Source: Bordetella parapertussis (GTDB taxonomy: Bacteria > Pseudomonadota > Gammaproteobacteria > Burkholderiales > Burkholderiaceae_C). From it: a stretch of 22,016 bases of DNA. This document shows positions 17,078-22,016 of this stretch, piece after piece. The position numbers and the translations under genes are program-made. The number at the start of each line of letters is the position of its first letter. Position 1 is the first letter of the stretch. Under the pieces are notes generated by a model. That model did not search any database and was not told the DNA's origin. It saw only the letters and a list, made by a program, of their open reading frames with translations. Location: contig CAMBSK010000033.1 of NCBI GenBank assembly GCA_945870575.1, positions 1 to 22,016 on the forward strand, written 5' to 3'.

Positions 17078-18229
17078 ATGAAAAATACGTTTTTATTTGC
17101 TGCCCTCAGCCTGTTTCTTGCGGCCTTCTCTCACGCCCAAACGCCCCAGCCTCCGGAAATTGCTGCGCGCGCTTATTTGCTGCTTGACATCAGCGCGGCA
17201 CAGGTGCTGGCGCAAAAAGAGGCTGACACACCGGTGGAGCCTGCGTCGCTGACCAAGCTGATGACGGCTTATCTGGTGTTTGATGCGCTGCGCCAGAAAA
17301 AAATCAGTTTGCAGCAAACCTTCTCAGTCAGCCCCAAGGCCTGGAAGATGGAAGGCTCGCGCATGTTCATTGACCCCAAGATGCAGGTGCCGGTGGAAGA
17401 CTTGATCAAGGGCATGATTGTTCAATCAGGCAACGATGCCACCATGGCGCTGGCCGAAGGCGTGGGCGGAACCAGCGAGCATTTTGTCGAGATGATGAAT
17501 GCCCAGGCCAAAGCGCTTGGTATGAACAATACCGCTTACAAAAACCCTGAAGGGCTGACCGAAACCGGCCATACCACCACGGCGCGCGATCTGGCCACAC
17601 TGTCTACCCGTTTGATGCAGGATTTTCCAGCTTATGTCGGTTACTACGCCATCAAAAAATACCGCTATCCAGGCACGCCTGCCGCCAATGACAGTAACCG
17701 AAATTTGCTGTTGTTCAGGGATCCGACGGTGGATGGCCTGAAAACCGGGCACACGGACGCCGCAGGGTTTTGTCTGGTGGCCACCGCCCAGCGGGATTTC
17801 CCGAATTTGCAAGGGCGTCGCTTGCTCGCCATCATTTTGGGTGCGGCCAGTGAAAACGCCCGTGCGGAAGAGGCGCAGAAATTGTTGAACTGGGGCTACA
17901 CCGCTTACGATGGCATCAAATTGTTTGAGGCCGGACAAGCGGTGGTGACGCCTGCCGTGTTTAAGGGCCGCCAGCCGCAGGTGGGCTTGGGTAGAAACCA
18001 GGCCATTGTGGTGGCAGTACCACAGGGTCAGGCCGGCAACATCAAAACCATGGTGACCCGCCCAGAGCCCTTGCTGGCCCCGTTGCAAAAGAACCAGCCG
18101 GTAGCCACTCTTAAAGTGCTGCTGAACCAGGCCCCGCTGGTTGAAATCCCCTTGTTGGCACTGTCGGCGGTGGAAGAGGCCGGTTTCCTAGGGCGCACCT
18201 GGGACACGCTGACCTTGTGGCTTAAATAA
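17078..18229 (+). CDS. dacC: D-alanyl-D-alanine carboxypeptidase (PBP5/6 family)
   Basis: This penicillin-binding protein removes the terminal D-Ala from peptidoglycan pentapeptides in the periplasm. From the ATG at 17078 it has 383 residues, including a signal peptide MKNTFLFAALSLFLAAFSHA with cleavage expected after Ala20. Motifs are SLTK (57-60), SGN (117-119) and KTG (222-224). The PBP5-type C-terminal domain follows, and the final EEAGFLGRTWDTLTLWLK can form the amphipathic membrane anchor. An upstream TTG overlapping the previous stop is rejected because the signal peptide begins at 17078. dacA and dacC cannot be separated with certainty from sequence alone. It ends 133 bp before rpsL with no obvious terminator. 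Confidence 0.92.
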   Translation: MKNTFLFAALSLFLAAFSHAQTPQPPEIAARAYLLLDISAAQVLAQKEADTPVEPASLTKLMTAYLVFDALRQKKISLQQTFSVSPKAWKMEGSRMFIDPKMQVPVEDLIKGMIVQSGNDATMALAEGVGGTSEHFVEMMNAQAKALGMNNTAYKNPEGLTETGHTTTARDLATLSTRLMQDFPAYVGYYAIKKYRYPGTPAANDSNRNLLLFRDPTVDGLKTGHTDAAGFCLVATAQRDFPNLQGRRLLAIILGAASENARAEEAQKLLNWGYTAYDGIKLFEAGQAVVTPAVFKGRQPQVGLGRNQAIVVAVPQGQAGNIKTMVTRPEPLLAPLQKNQPVATLKVLLNQAPLVEIPLLALSAVEEAGFLGRTWDTLTLWLK

Positions 18230-18287
18230 TGCTTTGGTATTTGTTTGTGGCAGGGTTTCAATAAATCAGCCTGTTTCTTTGGCTTAC

Positions 18288-18296
18288 TGCTATACT
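18288..18296 (+). promoter_or_regulatory. Extended -10 promoter of the str operon
   Basis: TGCTATACT is an extended -10 (TGn followed by TATACT at 18291-18296). No good -35 is found 16-18 bp upstream, which an extended -10 can tolerate. Transcription would start near 18303, about 60 nt before rpsL. Confidence 0.6.
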
Positions 18297-18305
18297 GTCA
18301 GGCTT

Positions 18306-18321
18306 TTCGGAAATTTCCGAA
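18306..18321. promoter_or_regulatory. Perfect 16-bp palindrome in the rpsL leader
   Basis: TTCGGAAATTTCCGAA is self-complementary and begins a few bases past the predicted transcription start. It could be a protein operator, or a weak hairpin in the leader RNA. Confidence 0.5.
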
Positions 18322-18362
18322 TCAATTCCTTTTCAAAGTTCAAACGTTGAAGGACGTTTTCA

Positions 18363-18740
18363 ATGCCAACCATTAATCAACTGGTGCGTCACGGACGCGA
18401 GGTCGAAAAGACCAAGTCCAAGAGCCCTGCGATGCAAAATTCGCCACAACGCCGTGGCGTTTGCACACGTGTCTACACCACCACACCTAAAAAGCCAAAT
18501 TCTGCTTTGCGCAAGGTGGCCAAGGTTCGTTTGACCAACGGCTTTGAGGTGATTTCCTACATCGGCGGCGAAGGCCACAACCTGCAAGAGCACTCAGTGG
18601 TGCTGGTGCGCGGTGGTCGTGTCAAGGATTTGCCCGGTGTGCGCTACCACATCGTGCGCGGTTCACTCGATTTGCAAGGCGTGAAAGACCGCAAGCAGTC
18701 ACGTTCCAAATACGGCGCCAAGCGCCCCAAGAAAGCCTGA
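18363..18740 (+). CDS. rpsL: 30S ribosomal protein S12
   Basis: S12 sits at the decoding centre of the small subunit and affects accuracy. The 125-residue protein begins [12 protein letters not shown] and carries [12 protein letters not shown] and [11 protein letters not shown]. Lys43 and Lys88, the positions where substitutions give streptomycin resistance, are both unmodified Lys, so the wild-type sensitive form is predicted. GAAGGA is 8 nt before the ATG. It is the first gene of the str operon. Confidence 0.99.
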   Translation: MPTINQLVRHGREVEKTKSKSPAMQNSPQRRGVCTRVYTTTPKKPNSALRKVAKVRLTNGFEVISYIGGEGHNLQEHSVVLVRGGRVKDLPGVRYHIVRGSLDLQGVKDRKQSRSKYGAKRPKKA

Positions 18741-18894
18741 TTTTTTTCAGGTGGTTGGGTTTGCCCCGGCAAGGGCAGGCCTGACCAAGACCTCAGAGTG
18801 CGGACGCGGTGTCTGCGCGGGTCAAGTAAGTGAGAGCCGCTATGGTTCTCGGGCTACGCCCAGCGTAACCAACTGAAGCAACAAAGGAAGCAAC
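18741..18894 (+). promoter_or_regulatory. rpsL-rpsG intercistronic region, possible S7 control site
   Basis: This 154-nt spacer is longer than usual for adjacent ribosomal genes. It contains a 7-bp hairpin at 18832-18850 (GAGAGCC/GGTTCTC with one G-U pair) followed by GGGC-TAC-GCCC at 18851-18861. In Escherichia coli S7 represses its own synthesis by binding the rpsL-rpsG spacer, so an equivalent site here is plausible but is an inference. AAAGGA for rpsG lies at 18883-18888. Confidence 0.35.
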
Positions 18895-19365
18895 ATGCCA
18901 CGTCGTCGCGAAGTCCCGAAACGGGAAATACTGCCTGATCCTAAATACGGCAATATCGAACTCTCCAAATTCATGAACGTGGTGATGGAAAGCGGCAAAA
19001 AAGCTGTCGCCGAACGCATCATCTACGGCGCACTCGAGCAAATTCAGACTAAATCCGGCAAAGATCCGCTCGAGCTGTTCAGCAACGCTATCAATAACGT
19101 CAAGCCCATGGTCGAGGTGAAATCCCGCCGTGTCGGTGGTGCCAACTACCAGGTGCCGGTTGAAGTGCGCCCTGTGCGTCGCTTGGCATTGTCTATGCGT
19201 TGGATCAAAGAAGCCGCCCGCAAGCGCGGTGAAAAATCCATGGCATTGCGCCTGGCCAACGAATTGCTGGAAGCCGCTGAAGGTCGCGGCGGCGCCATGA
19301 AAAAGCGTGACGAAGTTCACCGCATGGCTGAAGCCAACAAAGCGTTTTCACACTTCCGCTTCTGA
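18895..19365 (+). CDS. rpsG: 30S ribosomal protein S7
   Basis: S7 nucleates assembly of the head of the small subunit on 16S rRNA and lines the E site. The 156-residue protein begins [20 protein letters not shown], the standard beta-proteobacterial form. It contains [31 protein letters not shown] and the C-terminal [21 protein letters not shown]. Length and ending are typical of S7. The AAAGGAAG ribosome-binding site is 4-6 nt upstream. It is the second gene of the str operon and a possible autoregulator of it. Confidence 0.99.
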   Translation: MPRRREVPKREILPDPKYGNIELSKFMNVVMESGKKAVAERIIYGALEQIQTKSGKDPLELFSNAINNVKPMVEVKSRRVGGANYQVPVEVRPVRRLALSMRWIKEAARKRGEKSMALRLANELLEAAEGRGGAMKKRDEVHRMAEANKAFSHFRF

Positions 19366-19508
19366 CCGAAGCAGCAGTTTGCAGCTGCCGAGTTCGCACG
19401 CTTGTTGCATTCGAAGAGCGGTACAACCGGCCTGCAACTGCGCTATCTGTTGTCACAAACGACGCAGACAATTTCCTGTTTTTAATCTGAATCCCTAAGA
19501 GGTTGACC

Positions 19509-21611
19509 ATGGCACGCAAGACTCCTATCGAGCGCTATCGCAATATCGGCATTTCTGCGCACATCGATGCGGGCAAAACCACTACCACCGAGCGTATTCT
19601 TTTTTATACCGGTGTGAACCATAAAATCGGTGAAGTGCACGATGGCGCGGCCACCATGGACTGGATGGAGCAGGAGCAAGAGCGCGGCATCACTATAACG
19701 TCTGCGGCTACCACCTGTTTCTGGAAGGGTATGGATGCCTCTTTTCCCGAGCACCGCATCAACATCATTGATACTCCAGGACACGTGGATTTCACCATTG
19801 AAGTCGAGCGCTCTATGCGCGTGCTCGACGGCGCCTGCATGGTGTATTGCGCGGTCGGCGGCGTGCAGCCTCAGTCTGAAACTGTTTGGCGTCAGGCCAA
19901 CAAGTACAAAGTGCCGCGCCTGGCCTTTGTCAACAAAATGGACCGCACTGGCGCCAACTTTTTCAAGGTCTATGACCAGATGAAATTGCGCCTCAAGGCC
20001 AATCCCGTACCTATCGTGATTCCTATCGGTGCCGAAGAAAACTTCACCGGCGTGGTCGATTTGCGCAAGATGAAAGCCATCATTTGGGATGAGGCCTCAC
20101 AAGGCATGAAGTTCCGTTTTGAAGAGATTCCGGCTGACTTGCTAGAGGAAGCCAAAAAATGGCGTGAAAACATGATGGAAGCTGCTGCTGAAGCGTCCGA
20201 AGAACTCATGAACAAATACCTCGAAGAAGGTGATTTGACCGAAGAGGAAATCACCCATGGTTTGCGCGTTCGCACCATTGCCAGTGAAATCCAGCCCATG
20301 ATGTGCGGAACCGCCTTTAAAAACAAAGGCGTGCAACGTATGTTGGATGCGGTCATTGAACTCATGCCGTCACCCATCGACATCCCGCCTGTCAAAGGCA
20401 TGGACGAAGACGAAAAAGAAGTGCACCGCGAAGCCGACGACAAAGAAAAATTCTCGTCTTTGGCCTTCAAGTTAATGACCGACCCGTTTGTCGGCCAACT
20501 CACTTTCGTGCGTGTGTATTCAGGCGTGCTGAAAAAAGGCGACACGGTTTACAACCCTATCAAGGGCAAAAAAGAACGAATCGGCCGTATCGTGCAAATG
20601 CACGCCAACAACCGCGAAGAAGTGGACGAAATTTGTGCGGGCGACATTGCCGCTTGCGTCGGTTTGAAAGACGTGACCACCGGCGAAACACTGTGTGATC
20701 CATCTGCCATTGTCATGCTCGAGCGCATGATTTTCCCTGAGCCCGTGATCACCCAGGCGGTCGAGCCCAAAACCAAGGCCGACCAAGAAAAAATGGGCAT
20801 TGCGTTGCAGCGCTTGGCACAAGAAGACCCGTCTTTCCGCGTTAAGACAGATGAAGAGTCAGGCCAGACACTGATCGCAGGTATGGGCGAGTTGCACCTC
20901 GAGATCATTGTGGACCGCATGAAGCGCGAATTCGGTGTGGAAGCCAACGTTGGCAAGCCGCAAGTGGCTTATCGCGAAACCATTCGCAAAACCATTGAAG
21001 ACAGCGAAGGTAAATTCGTTCGTCAATCAGGTGGTAAAGGTCAGTACGGCCACGTGGTGTTCAAGATTGAACCCAACGAGGCTGGCAAAGGCTTTGAGTT
21101 TGTCGACGCCATCAAAGGCGGTGTGGTGCCGCGCGAATACATTCCTGCGGTAGAAAAAGGCGTGATCGAAGCCTTGACTGCCGGTGTGCTCGCAGGCTAT
21201 CCGGTGGTCGATGTCAAAGTGACATTGCACTTCGGTTCCTACCACGACGTGGACTCCTCTGAGATGGCGTTCAAAATGGCCGCGATCTTCGGTTTCAAAG
21301 AAGGTTGTCGCAAGGCCAGTCCTGTCATTTTGGAACCCATGATGGCAGTGGAAGTGGAAACGCCTGAAGACTACGCCGGTAACGTGATGGGCGATTTGTC
21401 CTCACGCCGCGGCATGGTGCAAGGCATGGACGACATGGTCGGCGGCGGCAAGGCCATCAAGGCTGAAGTGCCTTTGTCCGAGATGTTCGGTTACTCGACC
21501 ACTTTGCGCTCCATGTCGCAAGGTCGCGCCACCTACACCATGGAATTCAAGCACTACACCGAAGCCCCCCGCAACGTCGCCGAAGCGATTGTTGCCGCAA
21601 GGGCTAAGTAA
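19509..21611 (+). CDS. fusA: Elongation factor G
   Basis: EF-G is the GTPase that drives translocation and, with RRF, ribosome recycling. The 700-residue protein has the GTPase motifs AHIDAGKTT (G1), DTPGHVDF (G3) and NKMD (G4), then domains II to V. Its ending, [18 protein letters not shown], is typical. AAGAGG at 19497-19502 is 6 nt before the ATG at 19509; a TTG six bases upstream is not used. It is the third gene of the str operon, 143 bp after rpsG. A repeat cluster separates it from tuf. Confidence 0.99.
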   Translation: MARKTPIERYRNIGISAHIDAGKTTTTERILFYTGVNHKIGEVHDGAATMDWMEQEQERGITITSAATTCFWKGMDASFPEHRINIIDTPGHVDFTIEVERSMRVLDGACMVYCAVGGVQPQSETVWRQANKYKVPRLAFVNKMDRTGANFFKVYDQMKLRLKANPVPIVIPIGAEENFTGVVDLRKMKAIIWDEASQGMKFRFEEIPADLLEEAKKWRENMMEAAAEASEELMNKYLEEGDLTEEEITHGLRVRTIASEIQPMMCGTAFKNKGVQRMLDAVIELMPSPIDIPPVKGMDEDEKEVHREADDKEKFSSLAFKLMTDPFVGQLTFVRVYSGVLKKGDTVYNPIKGKKERIGRIVQMHANNREEVDEICAGDIAACVGLKDVTTGETLCDPSAIVMLERMIFPEPVITQAVEPKTKADQEKMGIALQRLAQEDPSFRVKTDEESGQTLIAGMGELHLEIIVDRMKREFGVEANVGKPQVAYRETIRKTIEDSEGKFVRQSGGKGQYGHVVFKIEPNEAGKGFEFVDAIKGGVVPREYIPAVEKGVIEALTAGVLAGYPVVDVKVTLHFGSYHDVDSSEMAFKMAAIFGFKEGCRKASPVILEPMMAVEVETPEDYAGNVMGDLSSRRGMVQGMDDMVGGGKAIKAEVPLSEMFGYSTTLRSMSQGRATYTMEFKHYTEAPRNVAEAIVAARAK

Positions 21612-21868
21612 ATTCATGGGGACAGAGCAAACCGCTTGCGGTTTGCTCTGTCCCCTCTGATCAAACATGGGGACGTGTTGGCCGCTTGCGGTTTGCTCTG
21701 TCCCCTCTGATTAAACATGGGGACTTGTTGGCCGCTTGCGGTTTGCTCTGTCCCCTCTGATTTCAAGTGTCTGCGACGACGCGCCGTCCTGTCACCCGTG
21801 CGGGACGAACCAGCAGCATCGTGCAGACGTAAAACCTGTACACGGGCCTGTTCTTTGGAGAAAAGACA
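21612..21868 (+). other. fusA-tuf intergenic region
   Basis: Beyond the three repeat units (21615-21761), the remaining stretch 21764-21868 is the tuf leader. GGAG at 21857-21860 is the likely ribosome-binding site, 8 nt before the ATG. No promoter could be assigned by eye. Its length (257 bp) is large for this junction, and about 150 bp of it is the repeat cluster. Confidence 0.6.
21615..21761 (+). repeat. Three-copy 50/51-bp REP-like hairpin repeat between fusA and tuf
   Basis: Three tandem units start with CATGGGGAC at 21615, 21666 and 21716. All share CCGCTTGCGGTTTGCTCTGTC followed by CCCTCTGAT. In unit 1 the arms at 21618-21634 and 21639-21655 are perfect 17-bp complements around CTTG. 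In units 2 and 3 the left arm is changed in the same way (TGTTGG in place of AGAGCAAA), so only the outer GGGGAC/GTCCCC and the central CCG/CGG still pair. There is no T-tract after the hairpins, so they are not typical terminators. The pattern fits a repetitive extragenic palindrome cluster. Confidence 0.85.
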
Positions 21869-22016
21869 ATGGCAAAAGGCAAATTTGAGCGGACAAAACC
21901 GCACGTCAACGTGGGCACCATCGGCCACGTGGACCATGGCAAGACGACGCTGACGGCGGCGATCACGACGATTTTGTCGGCGAAGTTTGGCGGCGAAGCC
22001 AAGGCTTACGACCAGA
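21869..22016 (+). CDS. tuf: Elongation factor Tu (5' part only; runs off the window)
   Basis: EF-Tu delivers aminoacyl-tRNA to the ribosome. The 49 complete codons visible read [20 protein letters not shown] and continue [12 protein letters not shown], with the P-loop GHVDHGKT. The segment [11 protein letters not shown] is typical of Burkholderiales. The gene continues beyond the window, so only the start is described. It is the fourth gene of the str operon by position, although the repeat cluster upstream could affect read-through from fusA. Confidence 0.98.
   Translation, partial: MAKGKFERTKPHVNVGTIGHVDHGKTTLTAAITTILSAKFGGEAKAYDQ

Noticed and set aside
18363..18740. Streptomycin-resistance allele of rpsL
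   Set aside because: Lys43 and Lys88 are both intact, so the sequence is the ordinary sensitive form.
21615..21761. CRISPR array
   Set aside because: There are only three units, the unit is nearly all repeat with no unique spacers, there are no cas genes nearby, and the units are long hairpins within an operon.

Overview
The window reads as core chromosome of a betaproteobacterium (order Burkholderiales, probably Comamonadaceae or a close relative). This rests on the Mg-type HemB (Asp in place of the zinc Cys), the gatC-gatA / mreBCD-mrdA divergence, the str-operon order rpsL-rpsG-fusA-tuf, and the N-terminus of EF-Tu. The call comes from protein recognition and gene order alone; no search was run.

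Layout, left to right. (1) 1-1605, minus strand: gatC and the 5' part of gatA, two subunits of the tRNA-dependent amidotransferase. (2) 1700-6179, plus strand: the cell-elongation operon mreB-mreC-mreD-mrdA, with zero or overlapping spacing between genes and no rodA behind it. (3) 6176-10345, minus strand: methylmalonate-semialdehyde dehydrogenase, then a GMC flavoprotein oxidoreductase 1 nt behind it, then a clear intrinsic hairpin terminator, then a TauE/SafE exporter. (4) 10346-10756: a gene-free stretch with two families of short imperfect repeats. (5) 10757-13381: an SDR and a MaoC hydratase sharing a GTGA overlap on the minus strand, divergent from a plus-strand pair made of a 2-hydroxychromene-2-carboxylate isomerase-like protein and a dienelactone hydrolase. 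Regions 3 and 5 look catabolic, but the substrate cannot be read from the sequence. (6) 13426-14971: hemB, and divergent from it a HemJ-type membrane protein, so two heme-pathway genes share one intergenic region. (7) 14978-18229, plus strand: VanZ-like membrane protein, thioredoxin-like [2Fe-2S] ferredoxin, alpha/beta hydrolase, and a D-Ala-D-Ala carboxypeptidase (DacA/DacC type). (8) 18291 to the end, plus strand: the str operon, with an extended -10 promoter, a perfect 16-bp palindrome in the leader, rpsL, rpsG, fusA, and the start of tuf.

Most of the window is ordinary housekeeping sequence, and I see no convincing undescribed multi-gene system. The points most worth a second look are non-coding: a three-copy 50/51-bp REP-like repeat between fusA and tuf whose first copy forms a perfect 17-bp hairpin; the repeat-rich gap at 10346-10756; and a terminator hairpin placed only about 20 nt before the tauE start codon. 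GatA and the GMC oxidoreductase also carry apparent family-unusual insertions.
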